Below are positions 1 through 8,426 of a stretch of 39,692 bases of DNA, in pieces; positions within the stretch are counted from its first letter, which is position 1; the number at the start of each line of letters is the position of its first letter. This DNA comes from an uncultured Blautia sp. (GTDB lineage: Bacteria; Bacillota; Clostridia; Lachnospirales; Lachnospiraceae): the NCBI GenBank assembly GCA_900540785.1, contig UQHF01000035.1, forward strand, positions 1 to 39,692, read 5' to 3'. Position numbers and translations under genes: made by a program. The notes under the pieces were generated by a model, which did not search any database, had not been told where the DNA came from, and saw only the letters and a program-made list of their open reading frames with translations.

Positions 1-188
1 CTTTCTCATGTACAAACATACACTCCTGATTGGTAACGGGTTCGGTTCCCGTCAGCGCCTACTTTCTCTCCGGGTTCGGGCTGCCCTCGAAAGTCCATTC
101 AACAATCAGCTTCATACGGAATCACACCAGTCTCCGCTCTCTGGAATGTCACTTAATTGTTTACTCCTCTTTCTCATCGGTTTAACTG
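1..188 (-). promoter_or_regulatory. T-box riboswitch leader, apparent Trp specifier, truncated by window edge
   Basis: Read on the minus strand, this stretch has the order of elements of a T-box leader. First comes a GATGAGAAAGAGGAGTA entry into Stem I. Next is AGAGAGC followed by a CGGA/TCCG distal hairpin whose loop carries GGTG. Then comes the GAA-TGG-AC-TTTCGAG element on the 3' side of the specifier loop, a Stem II-like AAAGTAGG with a short ACGGG/CCCGT hairpin, and a Stem III-like GTGTATG/TACATG. In the usual register the specifier codon is TGG (plus-strand 95-97), meaning uncharged tRNA-Trp. The antiterminator with the UGGN bulge should lie just past base 1, so the controlled gene is outside the window. 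A Trp specifier would predict trpS, a tryptophan transporter or trp genes. Recognition is by pattern only; no covariance model was run. Confidence 0.82.
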
Positions 189-194
189 TTTATT

Positions 195-223
195 ACTTTA
201 GCACGAAGATGTTGTTTTGTCAA
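195..223 (-). promoter_or_regulatory. Promoter for the T-box leader
   Basis: Minus-strand TTGACA (218-223) is followed by a 17-base spacer and TAAAGT (195-200). The TGC just before the -10 gives an extended -10. Transcription would start near 188, at the 5' end of the T-box. The -35 box lies three bases past the stop codon of the DUF711 gene. Confidence 0.75.
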
Positions 224-226
224 GGA

Positions 227-1591
227 TTAATTTTTAAAGCTGTGAATTGGCGCCGGGATTCTTCCGCCGCGCTCTACAAACGCATCACAGGAGAACGGAT
301 TTACCGGCATAACAGGAGCATATCCTAAAAGGCCGCCAAATTCTACTGTCTCGCCAACGCCCTTTCCGATTACCGGAATCACGCGGACTGCCGTCGTCTT
401 CTGGTTGATCATTCCGATCGCAGCTTCATCTGCAATGATGCCGGAAATTGTGGTGGCTTTTGTGTCTCCCGGAATGGCGATCATATCAAGTCCTACAGAG
501 CAGACACATGTCATTGCTTCCAGTTTTTCAAGGCAGAGCGCACCTTCATTTACAGCATCGATCATTCCCTGATCTTCACTTACCGGAATAAATGCGCCGC
601 TTAAACCGCCCACTGCTGTAGAAGCCATAACGCCGCCTTTTTTCACCTGGTCATTTAAAAGAGCAAGAGCTGCTGTTGTTCCGGGAGCGCCTGTTCTCTC
701 AAGACCGATTTCCTGAAGGATTTCCGCAACACTGTCTCCAATTGCAGGAGTCGGAGCAAGAGAAAGATCCACAATGCCAAACGGTACGTTCAAGCGTTTG
801 GAAGCTTCCTGAGCTACAAGCTGACCCACACGTGTTACCTTAAAGGCTGTTCTCTTAATTGTCTCACAAAGTGTCTCGAAGTCTTTTCCTCTTACTTTTT
901 CAAGGGCTGTCTTTACAACGCCCGGTCCGCTGACACCTACGTTAATGATGCAGTCTGCTTCTGTCACACCGTGAAAAGCGCCTGCCATAAACGGGTTGTC
1001 GTCCGGTGCGTTACAGAATACTACAAGCTTTGCACAGCCAAGAGAATCCTGGTCAGCGCTTGCTTTTGCTGTTTCCAGAACGATTTCTCCCATAAGCTTT
1101 ACTGCGTCCATATTGATCCCTGTCTTTGTAGAACCCACATTTACAGAGCTGCACACTCTTTCTGTTTCGCAAAGAGCCTGCGGGATAGAGCGGATCAGAA
1201 GTTCTTCTGCCGGAGTCATGCCCTTGCTTACAAGCGCGGAATAACCGCCGATAAAGTTGACTCCTACTGTTTTTGCCGCTCTGTCAAGAGTTTTTGCAAT
1301 GGTAACAAAATCCTCAGAAGTTTTACATGCTGCGCCGCCGACTAATGCGATGGGAGTGATGGAAATTCGTTTGTTTACAATGGGGATCCCAAATTCCATA
1401 GAAATTTTTTCCCCCGTCTCCACAAGGTCTTTGGCACGTGTTGTGATTTTGTTATAGATTTTTTCATTGAGTCTGTCAAGGTCGCTGTCGATGCAGTCCA
1501 GGAGGCTGATTCCCATTGTGATGGTACGCACGTCCAGGTTCTCCTGCTCGATCATTTTATTTGTCTCGTTTACCTCGAAAATATTAATCAT
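227..1591 (-). CDS. DUF711/UPF0210 (PFL-like) family protein
   Basis: 454 residues. The start is the ATG at 1591 (MINIFEVNETNK), preceded by a clear AGGAGA site; a longer reading from 1657 has no ribosome site and runs into the ACT gene. The whole length matches the DUF711/UPF0210 family, with glycine-rich conserved blocks such as VGGYSALVSKG-like, NVGVSGPGVV and the C-terminal GGRIPAPIHSFKN. The family is often annotated 'PFL family' for resemblance to pyruvate formate-lyase, but I see no glycyl-radical signature and the biochemical role is unknown. It sits 23 bases after an ACT-domain gene, a pairing common in Firmicutes that suggests the small protein senses a ligand for the large one (inference). 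It is the last gene of the polA run, and no terminator fits before the next promoter. Confidence 0.9.
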   Translation of the reverse strand: MINIFEVNETNKMIEQENLDVRTITMGISLLDCIDSDLDRLNEKIYNKITTRAKDLVETGEKISMEFGIPIVNKRISITPIALVGGAACKTSEDFVTIAKTLDRAAKTVGVNFIGGYSALVSKGMTPAEELLIRSIPQALCETERVCSSVNVGSTKTGINMDAVKLMGEIVLETAKASADQDSLGCAKLVVFCNAPDDNPFMAGAFHGVTEADCIINVGVSGPGVVKTALEKVRGKDFETLCETIKRTAFKVTRVGQLVAQEASKRLNVPFGIVDLSLAPTPAIGDSVAEILQEIGLERTGAPGTTAALALLNDQVKKGGVMASTAVGGLSGAFIPVSEDQGMIDAVNEGALCLEKLEAMTCVCSVGLDMIAIPGDTKATTISGIIADEAAIGMINQKTTAVRVIPVIGKGVGETVEFGGLLGYAPVMPVNPFSCDAFVERGGRIPAPIHSFKN

Positions 1592-1614
1592 GATTTTTCT
1601 CCTAAGTTGAATTT

Positions 1615-1887
1615 TTAGATCCTGTGCATTTTGTTGAAGATGTCCTCGTGCTGGCATCTGATCACAACACCAATCTCATCTCCCAGTGCGGAAAGCTCTT
1701 TGGAAAGTGTTCCGTTATCTTTTTCAGACGCAGTTGTATCTGTTACCATCATCATATTGAAATATCCCTGCACGATTGTCTGTGTAATGTCCAGAATGTT
1801 TACATTCTGTTCTGCAAGGTATGTACAAACCTTTGCGATAATTCCTACTGTGTCGTTTCCTACTACTGTGATAATTGTCTTTTTCAT
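1615..1887 (-). CDS. ACT domain protein (UPF0237-like)
   Basis: 90 residues: a single ACT domain with the beta-alpha-beta pattern MKKTIITVVGNDTVGIIAKV, followed by a second half ending GVVIRCQHEDIFNKMHRI. ACT domains bind small ligands, often amino acids, at dimer interfaces. With no fused enzyme domain this is presumably a free-standing regulator or a subunit for the DUF711 protein directly downstream. The start at 1887 is chosen because AAAGGG lies eight bases upstream; a 14-residue upstream extension (to 1929) would enter the metallo-hydrolase gene and lacks a ribosome site. It follows the metallo-hydrolase gene by 14 bases in the same minus-strand run. Confidence 0.9.
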   Translation of the reverse strand: MKKTIITVVGNDTVGIIAKVCTYLAEQNVNILDITQTIVQGYFNMMMVTDTTASEKDNGTLSKELSALGDEIGVVIRCQHEDIFNKMHRI

Positions 1888-1901
1888 CTGTGTTTCCCTT
1901 T

Positions 1902-2699
1902 CTATACTGTGATCACTTCTGATATGCAATCCCTTTTTGCCACCTGGATCTTAAAATCTCTGGGCTTATAAGGGTTATCGCCTAACATTACTTCTGCGCA
2001 GACTGTCTCATACGCCAGTTCTTCGTAATTGTTTTCCCTGCTTAAGTGCCCCAGGAAAACAGCTTTCAGATTGTCGTGAAGAAGGCGGCAGAGAAGCTTC
2101 CCTGCGTTTTCGTTTGAGAGATGTCCTCTGTCTCCCAAAATCCTCTGTTTCAGATAATACGGATATTTTCCAACCTGCAGCATACGAATATCATGGTTTG
2201 CTTCCAGAAGAAGCGCATTCAGATTCTGAAGGTTTTCTACTATGTACTCATTATATTTTCCGAGGTCTGTCGCAATACCAACAGACCGTTCGCCGCATTC
2301 TATCCGGTATCCTACCGGCTGCGCCGCATCGTGGGGAATGGTAAACGGTCGGATTGACAGATCTTTGATAAAAAAAGGCTCGTCTTCTTTTATTTCACGA
2401 AAAATCCCTTCGGGAAGTTCCCCAAGACTTTTACTTCTTGACAGTGCGTCTGCAGTGCCTCCTGTCGTATATATGGGAATCCCGTATTTTCTTGCCAGAA
2501 CACCAAGACCTTTTATATGATCCGAATGTTCATGGGTTACAAGAATCCCGTCAATATCTCTTCCTGTAAGCTCCAGACTGTTTAACCCTTTTTCAATGCG
2601 TCTGCCGCTTATTCCTGCATCTACAAGAACATGGGCACATTCCGAACCTACATAAATGCAGTTGCCGCTGCTTCCGCTGGCAATGCTCATTAATCTCAT
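1902..2699 (-). CDS. MBL-fold metallo-hydrolase, WalJ/YycJ-like
   Basis: 265 residues. The N-terminus MRLMSIASGSSGNC and the zinc motif HEHSDH at residues 56-61 mark a metallo-beta-lactamase fold hydrolase. Further candidate metal-binding blocks follow: FTIPHDAAQPVGY, LLLEANHD and FLGHLSREN. The opening and the size fit the YycJ/WalJ subgroup, cytoplasmic proteins proposed to act on nucleic acids. In Bacilli walJ usually sits with walRK; here it sits with polA and coaE, which favours a DNA-related role (inference). The start overlaps the coaE stop by four bases (ATGA), so translation is probably coupled. There is no signal peptide. The family call is firm; the exact substrate is not known from sequence. 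Confidence 0.9.
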   Translation of the reverse strand: MRLMSIASGSSGNCIYVGSECAHVLVDAGISGRRIEKGLNSLELTGRDIDGILVTHEHSDHIKGLGVLARKYGIPIYTTGGTADALSRSKSLGELPEGIFREIKEDEPFFIKDLSIRPFTIPHDAAQPVGYRIECGERSVGIATDLGKYNEYIVENLQNLNALLLEANHDIRMLQVGKYPYYLKQRILGDRGHLSNENAGKLLCRLLHDNLKAVFLGHLSRENNYEELAYETVCAEVMLGDNPYKPRDFKIQVAKRDCISEVITV

Positions 2700-3286
2700 A
2701 ACTGTTGAATCCCTTCTGCAAGCCGGAGACGTGCTTCCTCCGGACTTCCGTTATTTTCTATTACAAAATCTGCATGGCGGAAGAAAAAATCCTCTGATTT
2801 CTGGCTGCGGATAATATTTTCTGCCTTTTCTCTTGTATATCCTCTGTTTTCCATGAGACGGGAAATACGGATTTCCCTGTCTGTATGTACATACCACACG
2901 GAATCGCAGAATTTATCATACTGCTCCTCGAGAAGAAGAGCAGCCTCCACCACACAGAGCTTTCTTCCGGATTTCCGCTCTTTTTCAAGTGTTTCCAGAA
3001 TATAGCGCCGCACAGCAGGATGAACAATTTTATTTAAAGCATCCAGTTTTTCCCTCTGTGAGAATACTACATCGGAAACCTGTCTGCGGTCAATAGTTTT
3101 ATCACTTTTTATGATTTCTTCTCCAAAAAGATGGATGATCGGAGCATAGCATTCCCTTCCGGGCTCCATCACAAGATGCCCTACCTGGTCTGCCTGTAAC
3201 ACAAATGCATTCCAGTCTTTTTGAAGAAATTCAAGAACTGTACTTTTTCCGGCGCCAACCCCGCCGGTTAATCCGATTATTTTCAT
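2696..3286 (-). CDS. coaE: Dephospho-CoA kinase
   Basis: 196 residues, the usual length for CoaE, which phosphorylates the 3'-hydroxyl of dephospho-CoA in the last step of coenzyme A synthesis. The P-loop GGVGAGKS is at residues 8-15, after the typical MKIIGLTG strand. DQVGH in the early acceptor region and LCVVEAALLLE in the middle are also family features. The ATG follows the polA stop directly (TAA-ATG, no spacer) and the end overlaps the WalJ-like gene by four bases. polA-coaE adjacency is common in Firmicutes. Confidence 0.97.
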   Translation of the reverse strand: MKIIGLTGGVGAGKSTVLEFLQKDWNAFVLQADQVGHLVMEPGRECYAPIIHLFGEEIIKSDKTIDRRQVSDVVFSQREKLDALNKIVHPAVRRYILETLEKERKSGRKLCVVEAALLLEEQYDKFCDSVWYVHTDREIRISRLMENRGYTREKAENIIRSQKSEDFFFRHADFVIENNGSPEEARLRLAEGIQQL

Positions 3287-5926
3287 TTATTTTGCCTCAT
3301 ACCAGCTGTTCCCCTGGTGCATATCTACAGAAAGCTGAACAGAAAGTGCGGCAGCTCCTGTCATTTCTTCTTCCAGAATTTTGGAAACCTCTGAAATTTC
3401 TTCTTTGTATGTCTCAATGAGAAGCTCATCGTGAACCTGAAGAACAAGACGGGATTTCAAGCCTTCTGCTCTCAGTCTTGCATACACCCGGTTCATGGCA
3501 ATTTTAATAATATCTGCCGCTGTTCCCTGAATGGGTGAGTTCATTGCCACCCGCTCTCCAAAAGAGCGCTGCATAAAGTTGCCGGAAGAAAGCTCCGGAA
3601 CAGGACGTCTTCTTCCAAACATGGTCGTCACATATCCCTTTTCTTTTCCTTCCTGTATCATGGAATCAAGAAAACCTTTGATTTTCGGATATGTCTCGAA
3701 ATACTTTTCGATATAATCAGCCGCTTCTTTTCTTGTAATACTTAAATCCTGACTGAGTCCAAAAGAACTGATCCCGTACACAATACCAAAATTTACGGCT
3801 TTTGCGTTCCGTCTCTGAAGCTCTGTAACTTCGTCGAATGGAATATGGAACACCTGAGAAGCAGTCAGCCTGTGAATATCCTGGGCTTCCCGGTAAGCCT
3901 GGATCAGCTTCTCATCTCCCGACATATGCGCAAGAACACGAAGTTCAATCTGGGAATAGTCGGCGTCAAGAAATACATATCCTTCCTCCGGCACAAACAC
4001 CTTTCGGATCAGTCTTCCAAGTTCCATGCGGACCGGAATATTCTGAAGGTTCGGTTCTGTGCTGCTGATACGTCCTGTTGCTGTAATCGTCTGGTTAAAG
4101 GTAGAGCGGATCCTTCCGTCCTCTTCTATCACATTGCCAAGTCCGTCTGCATACGTGGATTTTAATTTGGTAAGCTGACGGTATTCCAGAATATTTTCTA
4201 CTATCGGCTGGTCAGGTGCAAGCTTTTCCAGAATATCGGCTGCTGTGGAATATCCTGTCTTTGTTTTCTTTCCTCCCGGAATTCCCATTTTTTCAAAAAG
4301 GATCACTCCAAGCTGTTTCGGAGAATTGATATTAAATTCTTCTCCTGCCTGATTGTAAATTTCCTGTTCCAGCTCCTGAATGCGGACAAGAAGTTTATCT
4401 CCGTAAGCTTTCAGTTCCTCTCCCTGTACACGGATACCCGTTTTTTCCATAGAATCCAGTGTAAAAATAAGAGGAAGCTCAATTTCCTCATACACCTTCC
4501 ACATTTCGGTATCTTTCAGGGCATTTTCTATAGGCTCACGGCAGGCAAGCGCCGCATATGCCATGTATCCGGCATAAAGACCAAGTTCTTCTTTATCCTT
4601 CTCCCAGGCAGTCTCATACGTCTCTTTCCCGAGAAGGTCCTCTTTGGAGGGAAGCAGGATGCCATTTAAGTATTCTCTTGCCGTATCGTCATAATCATAC
4701 GAAGATTTCAGAGGATTTAAAAGATACGCCCCCACTCCTGCATCAAATACATGGGCTGTGTCTTCTATTGCAACATGTTTCAGCATGGCTTTTATATCCC
4801 AGGAACAAAGAACCGTTTTTTCAGAAAGCTGAAGCAGCTTATCTGCAAGGTAAGCGCCTGTCACCATTCCCTGCACCGGAATGTAATACACTTCTTCTTT
4901 TTCAAGTGCAAGCCCCAACATATAGACATTTTTTTTATCACATAAAAGAGCAGCTCCTGCATAAGTTTTTCCTGCCGCCTTCTCAAACAGGCTTTCACAG
5001 CCGGAAAGCTCTGTGCAGGCAAAAAATTCCTGTTCTATGGCATTCTCTGATACAGCGTCTCTGTCAAAACGGCTGAGGAGATTTTTAAATTCCAGCCTTT
5101 TGCAAAGCTCATAGGCTTCTTTTGTGTAAAGATTTTCCATTCTGGCGTCTTCTGAAGAAAAAGCAACCGGACTGTCTGTATGAATGGTTGCCAGAGTTTT
5201 GGAAAGCTGTGCCTTATCGTAATGTTCCCTCAGGGATTCTCTTGCTTTATTCGGCTTCACTTCTTCCAGATGTTCATAAGCATTTTCGATACTTCCAAAC
5301 TGTACGATTATTTTTGTAGCTGTTTTTTCACCCACTCCGGGAATACCCGGAATGTTATCGGCACTGTCGCCCATAAGCGCCTTTAATTCAATGATCTGAG
5401 GCGGCGTCACCTGATATTTTTCGATGACTTGCTGTGTATGATAATCTTCGATTATCGTCTTTCCCTTTGTTGTTTTTGGAAGGCGGATCATAATTTTATC
5501 TGTTGCCAGCTGAAGAAGGTCTCTGTCTCCAGATAAAATGGTGACGTCCATTCCCTTCGCCTCACACCGTTTTGCCATCGTTCCAAGAAGATCGTCCGCT
5601 TCATATCCTTCCATTTCCATAATGTTTACGCCCATTGCCCTCAGCATTTCCTTGATAAGCGGAACCTGCTGACGAAGCTCTTCCGGCATGGATTTTCGTG
5701 TTCCTTTATAGGCGTCGTACATTTTGTGGCGGAAAGTAGGCGCGTGAACATCAAAAGCCACAGTAAGATAATCCGGTTTTTCTTCTTCCAGAATGCGGAA
5801 AAGGATATTTAAAAAGCCGTATACTGCACCTGTGTGAAGTCCTTCTCCGTTTGTAAGATCCGGAAGTCCGTAAAATGCCCGGTTTAAAATACTGTGTCCG
5901 TCTATCAGTAATATTTTTTCACTCAT
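3287..5926 (-). CDS. polA: DNA polymerase I
   Basis: 879 residues, family length. The N-terminal 5'-3' exonuclease (about 1-290) has LLIDGHSILNRAFYG, AFDVH and the helix-hairpin-helix GIPGVGEKTA. The middle 3'-5' exonuclease-like domain (about 300-490) lacks the first DxE metal motif (the stretch reads GAALLCDKKNVYMLG), so proofreading is probably lost, as in Bacillus-type Pol I. The polymerase domain (about 500-879) is intact, with motif A DADYSQIELR, motif B RRNAKAVNFGIVYG and motif C QVHDELL. It acts in Okazaki fragment maturation and repair. The start overlaps the upstream zinc-finger membrane protein gene by four bases (ATGA), and coaE follows with no gap. Confidence 0.98.
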   Translation of the reverse strand: MSEKILLIDGHSILNRAFYGLPDLTNGEGLHTGAVYGFLNILFRILEEEKPDYLTVAFDVHAPTFRHKMYDAYKGTRKSMPEELRQQVPLIKEMLRAMGVNIMEMEGYEADDLLGTMAKRCEAKGMDVTILSGDRDLLQLATDKIMIRLPKTTKGKTIIEDYHTQQVIEKYQVTPPQIIELKALMGDSADNIPGIPGVGEKTATKIIVQFGSIENAYEHLEEVKPNKARESLREHYDKAQLSKTLATIHTDSPVAFSSEDARMENLYTKEAYELCKRLEFKNLLSRFDRDAVSENAIEQEFFACTELSGCESLFEKAAGKTYAGAALLCDKKNVYMLGLALEKEEVYYIPVQGMVTGAYLADKLLQLSEKTVLCSWDIKAMLKHVAIEDTAHVFDAGVGAYLLNPLKSSYDYDDTAREYLNGILLPSKEDLLGKETYETAWEKDKEELGLYAGYMAYAALACREPIENALKDTEMWKVYEEIELPLIFTLDSMEKTGIRVQGEELKAYGDKLLVRIQELEQEIYNQAGEEFNINSPKQLGVILFEKMGIPGGKKTKTGYSTAADILEKLAPDQPIVENILEYRQLTKLKSTYADGLGNVIEEDGRIRSTFNQTITATGRISSTEPNLQNIPVRMELGRLIRKVFVPEEGYVFLDADYSQIELRVLAHMSGDEKLIQAYREAQDIHRLTASQVFHIPFDEVTELQRRNAKAVNFGIVYGISSFGLSQDLSITRKEAADYIEKYFETYPKIKGFLDSMIQEGKEKGYVTTMFGRRRPVPELSSGNFMQRSFGERVAMNSPIQGTAADIIKIAMNRVYARLRAEGLKSRLVLQVHDELLIETYKEEISEVSKILEEEMTGAAALSVQLSVDMHQGNSWYEAK

Positions 5927-6270
5927 AAATATCCCCCTGCTTCTTTTATTACAAACAGCAGAAAGCCAGTAAGGAGTGCAATCAGGAGAAGAACTGCGAT
6001 TCCTGCAAAAAACCGTTCTATTTTCATAATACGGATTCTTCGTCTCGCTCTTTTAATATCCTGGTTTAAAAGCTTACGAAAATCAAGAACCGTGTCTCCA
6101 TCGTCTTCTGCAAGCTGCTGCATTGCCTCGTGAACAATAAAATACGTTTCCAGCTCGTCATAGCATGAAGAGCATGACTGAATATGGTCTAAAAACTCTT
6201 CCATTTCTTCAATGGAAAGCGTATGGTTCATATACTGATTCACCATTTCTTCCGCTGTCCGGCAGTTCAT
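5923..6270 (-). CDS. ZAS-type zinc-finger (zf-HC2) single-pass membrane protein
   Basis: 115 residues. Start chosen at 6270 (MNCRTAEEM) because GGAGGGAGG lies just upstream; a longer frame to 6387 would cross the promoter. The N-terminal half has Cys3 and the H29-x3-C33-x2-C36 pattern typical of ZAS zinc-binding anti-sigma domains, on a helix-rich stretch (EEFLDHIQSCSSC). A basic segment (KRARRRIR, about 73-80) precedes one membrane helix (about 88-108), and only seven residues follow it. So the zinc domain should be cytoplasmic with almost no external sensor. There is no adjacent ECF sigma gene; instead its stop overlaps the polA start by four bases. It could be an orphan anti-sigma-like factor or a membrane adaptor; the function is unknown. 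Confidence 0.8.
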   Translation of the reverse strand: MNCRTAEEMVNQYMNHTLSIEEMEEFLDHIQSCSSCYDELETYFIVHEAMQQLAEDDGDTVLDFRKLLNQDIKRARRRIRIMKIERFFAGIAVLLLIALLTGFLLFVIKEAGGYL

Positions 6271-6328
6271 AGTCCATCCTCCCTCCTGCTGTACATCTCT
6301 GCGTGCAAAATGCGTTGTTGTCTGATTT

Positions 6329-6357
6329 ATTATAACGGAAGAAAGAGAAAAACACAA
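6329..6357 (-). promoter_or_regulatory. Promoter of the zinc-finger protein-polA operon
   Basis: Minus-strand TTGTGT (6352-6357), 17-base spacer, TATAAT (6329-6334). It lies between the ftsH terminator and the ZAS gene and would give a leader of about 50 bases ending in a strong GGAGGGAGG site. Confidence 0.75.
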
Positions 6358-6375
6358 GGCACTTATACAAAAGAA

Positions 6376-6401
6376 TCCTGCGGACAATTTTATCCGCAGG
6401 A
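6376..6401 (-). terminator. Rho-independent terminator of ftsH
   Basis: Nine-base perfect inverted repeat TCCTGCGGA / TCCGCAGGA around an eight-base loop, 17 bases after the ftsH stop. On the minus strand it runs into TTCTTTTG, a short T-rich tract. It separates ftsH from the polA operon promoter. Confidence 0.82.
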
Positions 6402-6417
6402 CCGATTTTATGCACTC

Positions 6418-8283
6418 TTATAATTCTTCTGTTTTCTCCTGTATTTCCAGAGGAGGCGCATTTAATATCCGCATAAATTCATCTCCTGTGATCGTTTCCT
6501 GTTCATACAGATATTTTGCAAGCTCATGAAGCTTTCCAATGTTATCCTGGAGAATCTGCAGAGCTTTTTCATGCTGTCTTCGCACAAGCTCTACTACTTT
6601 TTTATCAAGAAGAGTCTGTGTCTCAAAGGAACAGCTTAAGGAAGAATCCCCTCCTAGGTACTGATTTCCCATGCTTTCCATTGCAACCATGTCAAACTCA
6701 TCGCTCATTCCATATCTGGAAATCATTGCTCTTGCAATTTTTGTCGCCTGCTCAATATCGTTGGCAGCCCCTGTTGTAACAGAATGGAAAATCAGCTCCT
6801 CAGCAGCGCGTCCGCCTGTAAAAGTCGCAATTTTATTTTCCAGTTCCTCTCTGCTCATAAGGAAATGTTCTTTCTCATCTACCTGCATCGTGTAGCCAAG
6901 TGCTCCCGATGTACGGGGAATAATTGTAATTTTATGAACCGGTGCAGAATCTGTCTGTCTGGCAGCTACCAGGGCATGGCCGATTTCGTGATAGGAAACA
7001 ATCAGCTTTTCTTTGTTGGAAAGCACACGATTCTTCTTCTGATAACCTGCAATGACAACCTCGATACTTTCCTCAAAGTCTGCCTGTGTGGCAAATTTTC
7101 TTCCATCACGCACAGCACGGAGAGCTGCTTCATTTACGATATTTGCAAGCTCTGCTCCGGAAGCTCCTGCAGCCGCTTTTGCAATAGAGTCAAACCGCAC
7201 GGTATCTGCAATTTTTATTTTTTTCGCATGGACCTTTAAAATTTCTTCTCTTCCCTGAAGGTCCGGAAGCTCCACCGGAATTCTCCTGTCAAAACGTCCC
7301 GGACGAAGAAGCGCCGGGTCAAGGGAATCCGGACGGTTTGTAGCAGCCAGGATAACAACGCCTTTTGAACCGTCAAACCCATCCATTTCTGTAAGAAGCT
7401 GGTTCAGTGTCTGCTCCCTTTCATCATTTCCGGAATATCCGCCTCCGTCTCGTTTCTTTCCAATCGTATCAATCTCATCAATAAATACAATACAAGGTGC
7501 TTTTTCATTTGCCTGCTGGAATAAATCACGCACTTTGGCAGCACCCATACCAACAAACATTTCTACAAACTCAGAACCGGAAATTGAGAAAAACGGCACT
7601 TCTGCCTCTCCTGCTACGGCTTTTGCAAGAAGGGTTTTACCTGTTCCCGGAGGCCCCACAAGAAGGGCGCCTTTTGGCATAGAAGCCCCGATTTCTGTAT
7701 ATTTCTGAGGATTGTGAAGATAATCTACAATCTCTGTGAGAAGCTCTTTTGCTTCGTCCTCTCCTGCTACATCAGCAAACTTGATACCTGTGGAAGATTT
7801 CACATAAACCTTGGCATTACTTTTTCCAAAAGACATCATGCCTCCCGGTCCTCCGGATCCCATAGATTTCATCATTTTTTTGCTGAGCCATCTTCCAAGA
7901 AGAATAAAAATCACAATGGGAATGACATATCCGGCAATCAAACTTAAAATAAGCGACTGCTTCTGAGGAGCAACTGCTTCCATCTTTGTTCCTGCCTCAT
8001 AAAGTCGATCTACAAGGTCCGGATCTTCCATTCTTACTGTCTTACATAACGTATCTTTTCCGTTTTTCCTTACTTCATAATAAATGTAATCTTCCTGAAC
8101 CTCTGCTTTTGATACATTTCCCCTGTCTACGTTACTTAAAAATGTACTGTAATCTGTCTTTTCCACACTTCGTTCCTGAAATGCAGGAAGAACAAGAAGA
8201 TTAATAAGAAAAATTACAGCAATTGCAATAAAATAGTAAACGTACAGCGGACGCTTTCCCGGCTTTTTATTGTCAACATTCAT
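6418..8283 (-). CDS. ftsH: ATP-dependent zinc metalloprotease FtsH
   Basis: 621 residues, family length. Two membrane helices (about 13-33 and 111-133) flank an external FtsH_ext domain. The cytoplasmic AAA module has Walker A GPPGTGKT (210-217), Walker B CIVFIDEID (264-272) and a second region of homology ending RPGRFDR. The zinc protease domain has HEIGH at 432-436. It degrades membrane and short-lived cytosolic proteins as a hexamer. The C-terminal tail is short and acidic (QEKTEEL). It has its own promoter and terminator, so it appears monocistronic. The GGAGG before the ATG supports the start. Many Firmicutes carry more than one ftsH; this window shows one. Confidence 0.98.
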   Translation of the reverse strand: MNVDNKKPGKRPLYVYYFIAIAVIFLINLLVLPAFQERSVEKTDYSTFLSNVDRGNVSKAEVQEDYIYYEVRKNGKDTLCKTVRMEDPDLVDRLYEAGTKMEAVAPQKQSLILSLIAGYVIPIVIFILLGRWLSKKMMKSMGSGGPGGMMSFGKSNAKVYVKSSTGIKFADVAGEDEAKELLTEIVDYLHNPQKYTEIGASMPKGALLVGPPGTGKTLLAKAVAGEAEVPFFSISGSEFVEMFVGMGAAKVRDLFQQANEKAPCIVFIDEIDTIGKKRDGGGYSGNDEREQTLNQLLTEMDGFDGSKGVVILAATNRPDSLDPALLRPGRFDRRIPVELPDLQGREEILKVHAKKIKIADTVRFDSIAKAAAGASGAELANIVNEAALRAVRDGRKFATQADFEESIEVVIAGYQKKNRVLSNKEKLIVSYHEIGHALVAARQTDSAPVHKITIIPRTSGALGYTMQVDEKEHFLMSREELENKIATFTGGRAAEELIFHSVTTGAANDIEQATKIARAMISRYGMSDEFDMVAMESMGNQYLGGDSSLSCSFETQTLLDKKVVELVRRQHEKALQILQDNIGKLHELAKYLYEQETITGDEFMRILNAPPLEIQEKTEEL

Positions 8284-8340
8284 ATTCTGTCCTCCATATC
8301 CTCACTGAAAAGCCCATAATTTCAATGATTAGTGTAGAAT

Positions 8341-8369
8341 ACCATACCACTATTTCTTTTTTATTTCAA
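8341..8369 (-). promoter_or_regulatory. Promoter of ftsH
   Basis: Minus-strand TTGAAA (8364-8369), 17-base spacer, TATGGT (8341-8346). Start near 8334 gives a 5' leader of about 50 bases. No inverted repeat that would suggest a CtsR or HrcA operator was seen. Confidence 0.6.
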
Positions 8370-8426
8370 TTCCAATTCACAGATTTCACAAATATTTTAG
8401 AAATCATATAAAATCCAAAAAATTCC

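Noticed and set aside
8..328. A 106-residue plus-strand frame at the left edge
   Set aside because: It lies over the T-box leader, its promoter and the DUF711 end, with no ribosome site.
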